Source: JACDBZ01 sp038233215 (GTDB lineage Bacteria; Chloroflexota; Limnocylindria; QHBO01). From it: a DNA stretch of 64,000 nucleotides. The stretch spans positions 1 to 64,000 of the forward strand of contig JBBSML010000006.1 of the NCBI GenBank assembly GCA_038233215.1. The letters run 5' to 3'. Position numbers and translations under genes: made by a program. Under the pieces are notes generated by a model. The model was not told where the DNA came from, ran no database searches, and was given only the letters and a program-made list of their open reading frames with translations. Positions 8,287-16,551 of the stretch are shown here, piece by piece (within the stretch, counting starts at the first letter, position 1; each line of letters opens with the position of its first letter).

Positions 8287-9327
8287 CTACGCGTCCGGGA
8301 TGGTCGAGCCCGGGGGCGTTCCCTCGTTGATGTCGACGCGGAACGTCCCGGCCTTGATCTCGGCTTCCCGCTCGGCGACGAGCGCGGCGAGGTCATCCGG
8401 GATGCCCGTCGCGACGTCGGTATTGATCGGAGCCAGGACTGCGCCGCCCTTGCCCACCATCGAGAAGTCCTTGAGATCCTGCGCCGTGTACGAGCCTGCC
8501 ACCACCTGGTCGATGACGTATGCCGCGGTGGGCCGCATGTTCCAGGTGACGCTGGTGGCCACGTGCTCGGGAGCAAGCTCTTGCTGGTCGCTCATGTTGC
8601 CGATGGCGACGAGATCGTTTTCCTGCGCCGCCTCGATCACGCCGAAGCGCTCGGCGTAGAGGACGTCCGCGTCAGCACCGACCTGCGCGAGGGCCGCCTC
8701 CTTGGCGGCAGCAGGGTCGAACCAGCTGTTGAGGAAGGTGACCTTGACTTCGACCTCGGGGTTCGTTTCCTGTGCGCCCGCGATGAATGCGTTGACGATG
8801 CGGTTGACCTCCGGCACCGGATATCCGCCCACCACGCCGACGACGTCCGACTCGGTCACGCCGCCCGCGAGCATCCCGGCGAGGTATGCCGGCTCGTGAA
8901 TCCAGTTATCAAAGACGCTGAAATTCGGCTCTGCAGGACCGCCGCCGGAGCCAAAGACAAAGGCAATGTCCGGGTAGTCGATAGCCACGGCACGCACCGC
9001 TTCCTCGTTGCCGAATGCATCACCAAAGATGATGTCGGGCTGATCAGCCTCGGCCGTCTCGCGCAATACGCGCTCCATGTCCCCGGCGTAGCCGATGTCA
9101 TCGGCGAAGGTGTACTCGATGCGGCCCTCATCGGCCTCCGCCTCGAGCGCGGTATGGATGACTCCGTCCCATGGCTCTTCGATCTGGGTCGCGAACGCGC
9201 CGAACACCTTCGGGACGTCATCGCCATCGCTGGTGGAGGGGGCGGCAGCTCCGCCGCAGGCGCTCAGGAGCAGCACCGCGCTCAAACTGACCGCTGGCGC
9301 GCTGCGAATGATTCGTCGAACGTTCAT
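8287..9327 (-). CDS. BMP family (PnrA-like) substrate-binding lipoprotein
   Basis: This 346-residue protein starts at an ATG with an AGGAGGG site 10 bases upstream. A lipoprotein signal (SAVLLLSACGG) gives a lipobox Cys near residue 21. The mature part has BMP/PnrA features: VFGAFATQIEEPWD at the first strand, DIIFGDAFGNEEAVR, and DVVGVVGGYPVPEVNR at the hinge. Family members bind nucleosides. As first gene of the operon with ATPase, two permeases and cytosine deaminase, it probably captures cytosine, cytidine or a related nucleobase at the membrane surface. Confidence 0.9.
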   Translation of the reverse strand: MNVRRIIRSAPAVSLSAVLLLSACGGAAAPSTSDGDDVPKVFGAFATQIEEPWDGVIHTALEAEADEGRIEYTFADDIGYAGDMERVLRETAEADQPDIIFGDAFGNEEAVRAVAIDYPDIAFVFGSGGGPAEPNFSVFDNWIHEPAYLAGMLAGGVTESDVVGVVGGYPVPEVNRIVNAFIAGAQETNPEVEVKVTFLNSWFDPAAAKEAALAQVGADADVLYAERFGVIEAAQENDLVAIGNMSDQQELAPEHVATSVTWNMRPTAAYVIDQVVAGSYTAQDLKDFSMVGKGGAVLAPINTDVATGIPDDLAALVAEREAEIKAGTFRVDINEGTPPGSTIPDA

Positions 9328-9500
9328 GAGATACAACCCTCCTGCCGGAAACCACGCGGGAGCCCGCACCGAGACAGGTCGCCTAGCGTACGTGATGACC
9401 CCACTACCGCGACGCCGATCCGCGCACTCTACGGACCCGCGAATAGGTGACGGCGTCCGTCCCTCCACGGATGTTCCGTCGGAGCTCGCCGGTGTCGTGC

Positions 9501-9527
9501 GATCAATCAGTTGCCCAAATATTGATC
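9501..9527. promoter_or_regulatory. Inverted repeat in the divergent region between the BMP operon and a lipoprotein gene
   Basis: GATCAAT at 9501-9507 is mirrored by ATTGATC at 9521-9527 with a 13-base AT-richer spacer. It lies upstream of both the minus-strand transporter operon and the plus-strand lipoprotein gene, so it could be an operator. Unproven. The rest of 9328-9579 shows nothing specific. Confidence 0.25.
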
Positions 9528-9579
9528 GGGGAGTCCGACCTGCCCGGAACCCGGGCTGCGAAGCTAGCGTCTCGTGCGC

Positions 9580-9975
9580 ATGCGCGTCGCCGCCGTCATC
9601 CTGATCATCCTCAGCGCCGTCGCGTGCACCGCGCCTGTACCGTCGATGTCCGCGGAGGTCGGCACCCTCGAAGTCACCGTGCTCGCAGGACCGGTGTGCC
9701 CGGTCGAGACCCCGGAGCCGGACCCGGCCTGTGACCCACGACCGGTCGCCGGTGCTCAGCTGGTGGTGAATTCCGGCGACGGGACGGACATCGCTGTGGC
9801 CGAGGCGACCAGCGACGAGAACGGCTTCGCTCGGTTCGAGCTGCCGGTCGGAACGTACATCGTCACGGGTTCCGAGGTCTCCGGGTTCTTCGGCATCCCC
9901 GAGCCGGCCGCGGCCGACGTGCTGCGTGGCAAGACGGCGTCGCTGACGCTCTCCTACGACACCGGGATTCGGTAA
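9580..9975 (+). CDS. Small lipoprotein with a carboxypeptidase-regulatory-like beta domain
   Basis: From the ATG at 9580 (a GTG two codons earlier is possible) the frame gives 131 residues. LIILSAVAC forms a lipobox near residue 14. The mature part is one beta-sandwich repeat: GTLEVTVLAGPVCPVE, PVAGAQLVV, then TSDENGFARFELPVGTYIVTG, which is the classic CarboxypepD_reg/prealbumin-like pattern of surface adhesion modules. Two Cys (CPVE..., CDPR) may form a disulphide. A surface-anchored structural or binding role is likely, with no enzymatic motif seen. Confidence 0.7.
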   Translation: MRVAAVILIILSAVACTAPVPSMSAEVGTLEVTVLAGPVCPVETPEPDPACDPRPVAGAQLVVNSGDGTDIAVAEATSDENGFARFELPVGTYIVTGSEVSGFFGIPEPAAADVLRGKTASLTLSYDTGIR

Positions 9976-10060
9976 AACGTAGCGCAGTCAGTGTCTGCGG
10001 CGTGGAGTGGCGCCGCGCTCCCCTCACATCGTGAAGGTGCGGGTGATCGAGGCGGCCCTA

Positions 10061-10141
10061 TTACTTCTTGTCTTCAGACTTGGCACCCTTCTTCTTCGAC
10101 TTCTTGTCCTTGCTCTTCGAGCCGGGTCCCTTGTCGCCCAT
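10061..10141 (-). CDS. 26-residue lysine-rich basic peptide
   Basis: The minus strand has a GAGGAGA ribosome site about 7 bases before an ATG at 10141. The frame encodes 26 residues, of which 12 are Lys, starting MGDKGPGSKSKDKKSKKK and ending SEDKK. The strong ribosome site and highly biased composition support a real small protein, possibly nucleic-acid binding. The AT-rich palindrome at 10235-10254 sits about 95 bases upstream. No family is recognised with certainty, though short Lys/Gly/Asp-rich proteins are common in high-GC bacteria. Confidence 0.55.
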   Translation of the reverse strand: MGDKGPGSKSKDKKSKKKGAKSEDKK

Positions 10142-10234
10142 GTCGTCGTCTCCTCGGGTGCGGACGCGGCGATGCTGCGCATCGCCATTCATCGGTATCG
10201 TGCGCTCCCGGGTCAAGGGGTGGCGAGGGGCATG

Positions 10235-10254
10235 GCGTATATACGTATATACGC
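10235..10254. promoter_or_regulatory. AT-rich palindrome, copy 2
   Basis: GCGTATATAC followed by its reverse complement gives a perfect 20-bp palindrome with the same TATATACGTATATA core as at 3792-3811. It is placed between the 3' end of the LLM oxidoreductase gene and the start of the lysine-rich peptide gene. It is a likely protein-binding site controlling the latter. Confidence 0.5.
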
Positions 10255-10344
10255 GTGCAGTCCGAGGGCGAGTTCGTGTTCGGGCTCGACCTGATCCTCG
10301 ACGGCCTCGAACGGATTCGAGCGACGGCCTGACGCTCCACGGTC

Positions 10345-11280
10345 TTAGCCGGCGAGGCGACCGATGATCGGCGCGAGGGTCTCCAGTGCTGTGGCGGGCA
10401 GCGTGACGTAGCTGATGCCCCAGCGCTCTCGTCGGGCGAGCAGGGTGTCGGCCATCTCCTCAGTGTCGCCGACGAGATAGTGCGGGCTGAGCGGCAGCTC
10501 CTCCTCGCTGATGCCGCGGGCGCGAGGTGGGGGAGGCCCGTTGCGCCGATGAAATTCGGGATCGATCTCCCATAGCGCGATGTTGATCTCGAGCTGCGCC
10601 CATCGCTCCGCGGCGGCCTCGCGGATCCACCCGATCTTGCGATCGACTGCGGCGCCGGTGATGTCCGCCGGATCCGCTCCACCACCCGGCAGCGAACGCG
10701 GGTCGATCCCGATGATGTTCGCCTCCCGTGCCGCGAAGGCGAGGAGCCTGGGGCCACCGCCGCCGACGAGAAACGGCGGATGCGGGCGCTGGACCGAGGT
10801 CGGCAGGCCATCCTCGTGGATGGCGGGATAGGCGTCATCCGCCTCGTGATCGATCCGGCCCTCGCTCAGCGCCTGCCGAATCATGCGCAGGGATGCCTGC
10901 ATGCGTCGCAGGCGATCCCCCGGTCGGTCGAACCGCAGTCCGGCGGCCTCGTACTCGGGGCGGTTCCAGCCTGCCCCGATGCCGATCTCGAGGCGTCCGT
11001 CCGTCATGGCATCGATGGTGGCGAGCTCCTGCGCCAGGACGGGTGGATGGCGCAGGTCGTTGTTCAGGACGAGCGTGCCCACGCGGAGACGCGTGGCCTC
11101 GGCGGCCGCCTGCAATCGCGGGAGGGCAGCCCAGCTGCCGAGATGATCGGTGGCCAGCAGCACCTGCACCCCGGCGGCCTCGGCACGCCGAGCCGTCTCC
11201 AGCACTCGATGACGCTGGCCTCCGGCGCCGGCCAGCACCACGCCGAATCGGAAGGGTCGCCGCTCCGGTGGTTCGTGCAC
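10345..11280 (-). CDS. LLM-class (luciferase-like) F420-type oxidoreductase
   Basis: This 311-residue TIM-barrel protein is of the bacterial-luciferase-like group, most like the F420-dependent branch. FRFGVVLAGAG at the N-terminus, LATDHLGSW (residues about 43-51), VGTLVLNNDLRHPPVLAQELATID, quoted in part, and LEIGIGAGWNRPEYEAAG (about 98-115) are signature segments; PFLVGGGGPRLLAFAAREANIIG is the phosphate-binding end of the barrel. It would oxidise or reduce an unknown substrate with F420 or FMN. The gene is alone between a tiny gene and a divergent DinB gene. Confidence 0.88.
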   Translation of the reverse strand: MHEPPERRPFRFGVVLAGAGGQRHRVLETARRAEAAGVQVLLATDHLGSWAALPRLQAAAEATRLRVGTLVLNNDLRHPPVLAQELATIDAMTDGRLEIGIGAGWNRPEYEAAGLRFDRPGDRLRRMQASLRMIRQALSEGRIDHEADDAYPAIHEDGLPTSVQRPHPPFLVGGGGPRLLAFAAREANIIGIDPRSLPGGGADPADITGAAVDRKIGWIREAAAERWAQLEINIALWEIDPEFHRRNGPPPPRARGISEEELPLSPHYLVGDTEEMADTLLARRERWGISYVTLPATALETLAPIIGRLAG

Positions 11281-11396
11281 GGCGTCAGCATTGCAGGTTC
11301 AGCGTACGCTCGCGCCCGCGACGGTTGTCAACGATGTCGAAGATGAGGCGCCCGAACGCCATGCGCTGAGGCGCCGAGCCGGTCTACCATCCCCCC

Positions 11397-11858
11397 ATGA
11401 AACGTGACGCGCTCATCTCCCGATTCCGCGAGGGCTATGCCGCCGTCGAGCAAGTGGTGGTGGGACTGACCGATGACGAGCTCGACCGTATCGGTCCCGA
11501 GGGCGGCTGGACACCGCGACAGGTGGTGCATCACCTGGCCGATAGCGAGGCCACGGCGTACGTCCGCCTGCGCAAGCTGATCGCGGAGGACGAAGCCATC
11601 ATCCAGGCATACGACGAGCCGGAATTCGCGCGTCGGCTGCACTACGATCGCCCGATCGGATCCTCATTGGCGGTCCTGCGGGCCGTCAGGGCTGCCAGCC
11701 TGGAGCTGCTTGAATCGCTGACGTCGGCCGAGTGGGATCGCCGCGGCACGCATGCTGAATCGGGCGCCTACTCCGTGGACGACTGGCTGCGCATCTATGC
11801 CGGCCATTCGCTCGACCATGCCAACCAGATTCACGAGGCGGTCCGGTCCACGCGTTGA
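11397..11858 (+). CDS. DinB/YfiT-like putative metal-dependent protein
   Basis: This 153-residue four-helix-bundle protein carries the three His ligands typical of the DinB superfamily in VVHHLADSE (about residues 43-51) and GHSLDHANQI near the C-terminus. Such proteins bind a divalent metal, and some act as thiol S-transferases or hydrolases. No substrate can be inferred. It is followed after 31 bases by an FAD oxidoreductase on the same strand, which suggests cotranscription. Confidence 0.85.
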   Translation: MKRDALISRFREGYAAVEQVVVGLTDDELDRIGPEGGWTPRQVVHHLADSEATAYVRLRKLIAEDEAIIQAYDEPEFARRLHYDRPIGSSLAVLRAVRAASLELLESLTSAEWDRRGTHAESGAYSVDDWLRIYAGHSLDHANQIHEAVRSTR

Positions 11859-11889
11859 CCACTGGCGGCGGAGACGGAGGAAACGGACG

Positions 11890-13284
11890 ATGCGAGATGG
11901 CGACGTGACGGAGGCAGCCCGGGAGCTCGGCGCGAAGATTTCCGGCGAGGTGCTGCTGCCGGTGGACGATGGGTACGAAGAGGGGCGAACGGTCTGGAAT
12001 GCGATGCACGACCGCCGGCCGGCCGTGATCGTCCGTCCCCGTGCCACCGGTGATGTGGTGGCTGCCCTTGCCTTCGCCCTCGCGCACGAACTGCCTGTCG
12101 CCGTCCGCGGCGGGGGCCACAGCGTCGCCGGCCACGGCACCGTGGAGGGCGGGCTGGTGATCGACCACGCGATGATGCGGAATGTCGACGTGGACCCCGA
12201 GCGACGCATTGTCCGGGCCGAGCCGGGTGCCACGTTGGCCGACGTCGATCGCGCTAGCCAGGCGCGCGGCCTGGCTGTGCCCATCGGTGTGATCTCTGCC
12301 ACCGGGATCGCCGGCCTGACCCTGGGCGGCGGCGTCGGGTGGCTGACGCGCACACACGGCCTGACCATCGACAGCCTCGTGGCCACGGAGCTCGTGACGG
12401 CCGATGGCTCGGTCGTGCGCGCCAGCATGGACGCAGAGCCCGAGCTCTTCTGGGGGCTGCGCGGTGGGGGAGGCAACTTCGGTGTCGTCACCTCGCTCGA
12501 ATTCCTGGCGTACCCCCTGGGTCCATTGGTGTATGCCGGCAACCTGATCTACTTCCGACCGAAATGGACCGATGCGCTGCGGGCCTTCCGCGACTGGACC
12601 GCGGACCTGCCCGACGAGATGTCGTCGATCGTGAGCTTTCTCGTTCCACCCGCCGGCTGGGAGTTGGGCAGCGAGGTGGTGATGATCATCGGCTTCGCAT
12701 GGGCCGGCAACGATGCCGCACGGGCTGAGGGCCTCGTTTCGCCCCTGCGTGCCGCCGCCGCGGCCGACGTCGAGGTTGTTGAACCGACCCCATGGGTGAG
12801 CTGGCAGTCCGCCGCGGACGAGCTCTTCCCGAAGGGCGTCCGTGCCTACTGGAAGAACCTGTCTCTCGAGACGCTCGACGATGGCGCGATCGACGCTCTG
12901 GTCCGCGCGGCCGACGGCATGGCGCCCCGTTCGACGGGCGTGGACATCCATCATATGGGCGGGGCCGTCGCGCGCATCCCGGAGGAAACGACCGCCTTCC
13001 CGAATCGCAGCGCTGTGTACTGGGTCAATCTCTACGGCATCTGGGAGTCTGCGGATGGCGACGATGACGGTCGCGCGTGGGCGCGCGGCGCCTACGACGC
13101 GCTGCGACCGAGCGCGGGCGTCGGTGAGTACGTGAATTTCACAGGGTCCGGCCCGGGGGATGCCGACGCGGCCGCTGTGGCGTTGGGGGCATATGGTTCA
13201 GCGAAGCTCGCTCGCCTGCGCGACCTGAAGCGGCGCTGGGACCCTGACAACGTCTTTCGCTTGAACCACAACATCGAGCCGTAG
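11890..13284 (+). CDS. FAD-binding oxidoreductase with BBE C-terminus
   Basis: This 464-residue protein starts at an ATG with GGAGGA 7 bases upstream. The N-terminal PCMH/FAD-binding-4 domain contains RGGGHSVAGHG, where the His usually carries covalent 8-alpha-linked FAD, and AGLTLGGGVGWLTR. The second Cys attachment site of bicovalent family members (GxCxxVG) is replaced by GVISATG, so FAD should be mono-covalent. The C-terminal berberine-bridge-like element is YGSAKLARLRDLKRRWDPD then NVFRLNHNI. Members oxidise sugars, alkaloids or polyphenols; the substrate is unknown here. Confidence 0.9.
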   Translation: MRDGDVTEAARELGAKISGEVLLPVDDGYEEGRTVWNAMHDRRPAVIVRPRATGDVVAALAFALAHELPVAVRGGGHSVAGHGTVEGGLVIDHAMMRNVDVDPERRIVRAEPGATLADVDRASQARGLAVPIGVISATGIAGLTLGGGVGWLTRTHGLTIDSLVATELVTADGSVVRASMDAEPELFWGLRGGGGNFGVVTSLEFLAYPLGPLVYAGNLIYFRPKWTDALRAFRDWTADLPDEMSSIVSFLVPPAGWELGSEVVMIIGFAWAGNDAARAEGLVSPLRAAAAADVEVVEPTPWVSWQSAADELFPKGVRAYWKNLSLETLDDGAIDALVRAADGMAPRSTGVDIHHMGGAVARIPEETTAFPNRSAVYWVNLYGIWESADGDDDGRAWARGAYDALRPSAGVGEYVNFTGSGPGDADAAAVALGAYGSAKLARLRDLKRRWDPDNVFRLNHNIEP

Positions 13285-13334
13285 CGCCGCGTCAGCCGGG
13301 TGAATATTCCACGCGTGCCGGCACGATCCGCTCC

Positions 13335-13583
13335 TCACACCTCGACGGGAACCGGGTAGACCTCTGTCGCCGGATGCCCCGCGCGTTCGTGGATGCGCTT
13401 CACCGCCTCCGCGCTGGGCGCCTCTGATACGCACCACACCATCCCCGACTCGGGGTCGCCCCAGGCCTTCTGGAAGTCGACGTCCTCGTCGCCCTGGATG
13501 TCGACGTCGGCCTGGTGAGCTTCCTTCAATGCCTCGGGAGTGATGCCGTGCATCCCGTGGTGGACATCCATGAACTTGGGCAT
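13335..13583 (-). CDS. DUF4242 (nickel-binding SCO4226-like) small protein
   Basis: The ATG at 13583 is preceded by AAGGAGG, giving 82 residues. PKFMDVHHGMHGITPEAL and GMVWCVSEAPSAEAVKRIHERAGHPA are the two conserved blocks of DUF4242, a ferredoxin-like barrel; a Streptomyces member binds nickel through His residues like those in DVHHGMHG. A metal-sensing or storage role is a guess. It is convergent with the oxidoreductase on its left. Confidence 0.8.
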   Translation of the reverse strand: MPKFMDVHHGMHGITPEALKEAHQADVDIQGDEDVDFQKAWGDPESGMVWCVSEAPSAEAVKRIHERAGHPATEVYPVPVEV

Positions 13584-13774
13584 GGGTGGGGCGCCTCCTT
13601 GCTGCACTTGCCGGCGTGATCAGACGTCGCCGGTACCACCCACTTGTACTCCTGATCTTGTCGCAAGGCTAGACCCTCGCAGCGATTTCCCACCCGCGGT
13701 CCACGGCAAGGGGAGGATCGGAATGCACCTGATCGAAGACCACTCCGGCGCGGCGAAGGGTAGGATCAGTGGAC

Positions 13775-14539
13775 ATGGAGCAGCCGAATTTCAGCCTGGC
13801 AGGGCAGGTCGCCATCGTGAGCGGAGCGTCGCGCGGGATCGGACACGACCTCGTCCTTGCCTTGGCGCGGGCCGGTGCCATGGTGGCGGCCGGCGTACGG
13901 TCGATCGATGACGCGACGGACCTGGTCGCGCAAGTGGCGGACGGGGACGGTCGCGCGATGGCGATCGAGCTCGACGTCACCGACCACGGGTCGATCCAGC
14001 GCGGCGTGGCGCGGGTGCTCGCGGATGAGGGCAAGATCGACATTCTCGTGAACAATGCGGGGTTGGGCGCGAACCACGACGCGCTCGACATCACCGAGGC
14101 CGACTGGGACGAGATGATGGACGTTAACCTCAAGGGCCTGTTCTTCCTTACGCAGGCCGTCGCGCGATCGATGGTCGAGCGTGGCCACGGCCGGGTTATC
14201 AATCTCAGCTCCCAGGCCGGACTGGTGGGGATTCGCCGCCACGCGATCTACTCAGCGAGCAAGGGCGGCGTGAACATGTTGACGCGGGTCCTGGCGCTGG
14301 AATGGGGTCAGTACGGCGTGACGGTCAACGCCATCGCTCCGACCTTTGTCCGCACGCCGGGCACCGCGGAACGCCTCGATGATCCGGCCTTTGCGGCTGA
14401 TGTGCTGGCCCAGATCCCCGTCGGGCGCTTCGGCAGCACGACGGACGTTGCCGCGGCAGTGCTGTATCTCGCCTCGCCGGCCGCGGGGCTCGTCACCGGA
14501 ACGGTGCTGCGCGTGGACGGGGGCTGGACAGCCCACTGA
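13775..14539 (+). CDS. SDR family NAD(P)-dependent oxidoreductase
   Basis: This classical short-chain dehydrogenase has 254 residues from the ATG at 13775. SGASRGIGHDL is the Rossmann glycine motif (about residues 16-26), NNAGLG the structural strand motif, LSSQAG holds the catalytic Ser region and YSASKGG the catalytic Tyr and Lys. The C-terminal DGGWTAH is common in 3-oxoacyl-ACP-reductase-like and polyol dehydrogenases. An Asp (ELDVTD) after strand 3 suggests an NAD or NADP site of the usual type. No linked pathway genes, so the substrate is open. Confidence 0.9.
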   Translation: MEQPNFSLAGQVAIVSGASRGIGHDLVLALARAGAMVAAGVRSIDDATDLVAQVADGDGRAMAIELDVTDHGSIQRGVARVLADEGKIDILVNNAGLGANHDALDITEADWDEMMDVNLKGLFFLTQAVARSMVERGHGRVINLSSQAGLVGIRRHAIYSASKGGVNMLTRVLALEWGQYGVTVNAIAPTFVRTPGTAERLDDPAFAADVLAQIPVGRFGSTTDVAAAVLYLASPAAGLVTGTVLRVDGGWTAH

Positions 14540-14823
14540 GTCGAACGGTCGGCATTGCGATGACGCCGTCGTCTTGCGCTAGAGATGGCCAGCCCACTTG
14601 GCCCCGGCGGCCGGGATTCGAAGCGTGCCCGGAAGGGGGAACGACCGTTTGTGCCAATTCCCGCATCCAGTCTGGGTCTCGTCAGGGTTCAGCTTGTCGA
14701 GCGCGCTCGAGGAGCTCGGCGTGAGAGTGACCCCACACCGCCGCGCCTTGGTTCACCGTGTGCGACGCCGTGGCCGCAGTATGACGCCAGGCTTGCCGGA
14801 AGCGGTAGCATCGGCTGGAACTG
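14540..14823. other. Intergenic stretch with a possible Fur-like remnant
   Basis: No complete gene is present. One plus-strand frame (about 14696-14760) reads SALEELGVRVTPHRRALVH, which recalls the first helix and VTPQR motif of Fur-family regulators but lacks the metal sites and any downstream homology. The remainder shows no hairpins or promoter that I can support. Confidence 0.25.
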
Positions 14824-15243
14824 ATGGCCTACTGGATCAACACCGTGTCCCGCGATCACGTGCAGCTTGGAATGCAGGGCGGCTTCACGCAAGCCAATCA
14901 CGGCCGACCGCACGCGCTGCGCCGGTTGAAGAAGGGTGACCTCATCGCGTTCTACTCGCCGCGCACCACGTACCCGGACGGCGAGGCGCTCCAGGCGTTC
15001 ACCGCCATCGCGCGCGTAACGGATGATGTGCCACACCAGGCAGAGATGGCTCCAGACTTTCATCCATGGCGCCGGCGAGTGGAGCCAATTCAGACGAAGG
15101 AGGCACCCGTCAGGCGACTCATTGCCGATTTGACGTTCATCCGGGACAAGGCCCGATGGGGATTCGTCTTCCGGCGGGGCATGTTCGAGATCGGGGAGGA
15201 CGACTTCCTGCGGATCGCTCGCGCGATGGACGCGCCGCTCTAG
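14824..15243 (+). CDS. EVE domain protein
   Basis: This 139-residue PUA-like fold protein has the motif AYWINTVSRDHVQLG at the N-terminus, HALRRLKKGDLIAFYSPR (about residues 35-52), then FTAIARVTDDVP. Family EVE/YTH-related proteins bind modified bases in DNA or RNA, and the aromatic cage positions are plausibly met by Trp and Tyr residues here. It stands alone, with no restriction gene beside it. Confidence 0.88.
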   Translation: MAYWINTVSRDHVQLGMQGGFTQANHGRPHALRRLKKGDLIAFYSPRTTYPDGEALQAFTAIARVTDDVPHQAEMAPDFHPWRRRVEPIQTKEAPVRRLIADLTFIRDKARWGFVFRRGMFEIGEDDFLRIARAMDAPL

Positions 15244-15408
15244 GTCTGGAGGCTCACCGCGCGAGACGTCAGCACCGAGCCGACCAGGCCGAGGACCCCG
15301 AAATCGCCCCTCCCTCACCCAGATCGGTGTGCCACGGCGATTGGTGTGCCACGGCGCGTCGGTCTCGAGCCGGGTTTTCGGGCGTGTGATGGTAACCCGG
15401 CGTGGCTC

Positions 15409-15492
15409 CTAGAAGATTGCGCCGACGCAGGAAGCGAGGAGCCAGATGACCAGCACGATGCCGATGATGACGCCGAGGATGATCTTTCCCAT
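15409..15492 (-). CDS. 27-residue single-span membrane peptide
   Basis: AAGGAG lies 6 bases before an ATG at 15492. The 27-residue product begins MGKIILGVIIG, continues as one long hydrophobic helix with a WLLASCVG segment and ends IF. It looks like the YqaE/small-membrane class of tiny proteins with one transmembrane helix. It is encoded just downstream of the channel gene on the same strand (98 bases) and might be cotranscribed with it. Confidence 0.6.
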   Translation of the reverse strand: MGKIILGVIIGIVLVIWLLASCVGAIF

Positions 15493-15590
15493 GAGGTTCT
15501 CCTTCAGAGTGTGACAAGGACGACTACGCAAGGCGGATGCCGAGAGGCCGCGCTCGATGCGCGGCCTCTCCTGATTCGGGATCCCGGTCG

Positions 15591-16430
15591 TCAGCCGCCG
15601 GTGGGAGCTCCGGCCTCTCCCGTGAGCGGTGGATCCGCCTGCGGCGTCGTCGGCGGCTTTGCCGCAGAGTCGGGGCTCTTTGCCGAGGTCGGATTGGTCT
15701 CCGACTGAGACTGGGCGTACTCGCTGACCTTCTGACCAGCTTCCTGGCCCTTCTCGTACCAGCTCTGGGTGATCTGTCCCGCCACGCGCTGCCCGCCGAG
15801 GCCAAACGCCAAGGCGAACGCGGCCGCCACTGATGCGACCACGCCGATCAACAGGGTGTTCACCACGGTCTCGGCAATGCCGAGCTGATCGACGGCGGCG
15901 ATGACCGCGAAGCCGATGATCGCGAACTTGGCAATATTGGCGATCAGGTCAGGGTTATCGAACCCCATCTTGCCGACCGTGCCGCGCACGATCTTGGCCA
16001 CGAAGTTCGCGAGGAAGGCGCCGAGCACGATGATGGCGAGCGCCACGATCAGGTTCGGCAGCCACAGCAGGATGCTGTTGATGATTGCGCTGACCTGCGT
16101 CATGCCGAGGATGGATGCCGCAGCCTGGAGGGCGATCAGGCGGATGAACCACTTGACGATCTCCGCCACGACCTTGCTGACGGTCCAATCCGACCCCGCC
16201 TGCTTGACGAACCCGGCGATGCCGGTCGATTCCGCGGCCCGCTCGAATCCGACGGTCTTCAGGACCTTCTCGACCAACGTGGCCAGCAGACCAGCGATGA
16301 TCCAGCCCAGGACGAGAATAACGATCGCGCCGATGAGCTGAGGGAGGAATCCCAGGAAGTTCTGCAGTGCCTGGGTGACGGACAGGAGAACGGCGTCTCC
16401 CATGTTCTGGACGGTTTCCACGGGTGTCAT
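15591..16430 (-). CDS. Mechanosensitive-channel-like (CmpX-type) membrane protein
   Basis: This 279-residue protein has paired Gly-rich helices of the TM_helix/CmpX type: FLPQLIGAIVILVLGWIIAGLLA near residues 28-50 and LIVALAIIVLGAFLANFVAKIVRG in the middle, the repeated pattern L-P-x-L-I-x-A-I-x-I-L-x-L-G being diagnostic. A third hydrophobic pair (LLIGVVASVAAAFALAFGLGGQ) precedes a hydrophilic Ser/Pro/Thr tail. The pattern resembles MscS relatives without the large cytoplasmic cage. The likely location is the inner membrane, with a role in osmotic adaptation inferred from family. Confidence 0.82.
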   Translation of the reverse strand: MTPVETVQNMGDAVLLSVTQALQNFLGFLPQLIGAIVILVLGWIIAGLLATLVEKVLKTVGFERAAESTGIAGFVKQAGSDWTVSKVVAEIVKWFIRLIALQAAASILGMTQVSAIINSILLWLPNLIVALAIIVLGAFLANFVAKIVRGTVGKMGFDNPDLIANIAKFAIIGFAVIAAVDQLGIAETVVNTLLIGVVASVAAAFALAFGLGGQRVAGQITQSWYEKGQEAGQKVSEYAQSQSETNPTSAKSPDSAAKPPTTPQADPPLTGEAGAPTGG

Positions 16431-16551
16431 GCCTCGTTGCGATGTGATGGATTGCCGGAGCTCAGTGCATGGCCCGTGCCCCACGCTCGCGCCTGGCTCC
16501 GTAGACTGAGCGAATGTCGCATGAGATCGACGCGAGCGGGCCGCCCGGCGG

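Noticed and set aside
10142..10838. Long minus-strand frame overlapping the LLM oxidoreductase in another phase
   Set aside because: Composition is Arg/Ser/Pro-rich shadow sequence without motifs.
14580..14660. Possible tRNA 3' half (minus-strand TTCGAAT with a GC-rich end)
   Set aside because: The five bases either side of the TTCGAAT loop do not pair and no acceptor or anticodon arm can be drawn.
15324..15358. Short tandem repeat of GGTGTGCCACGGCG
   Set aside because: Only two units in an intergenic region with no linked feature; too small to interpret.
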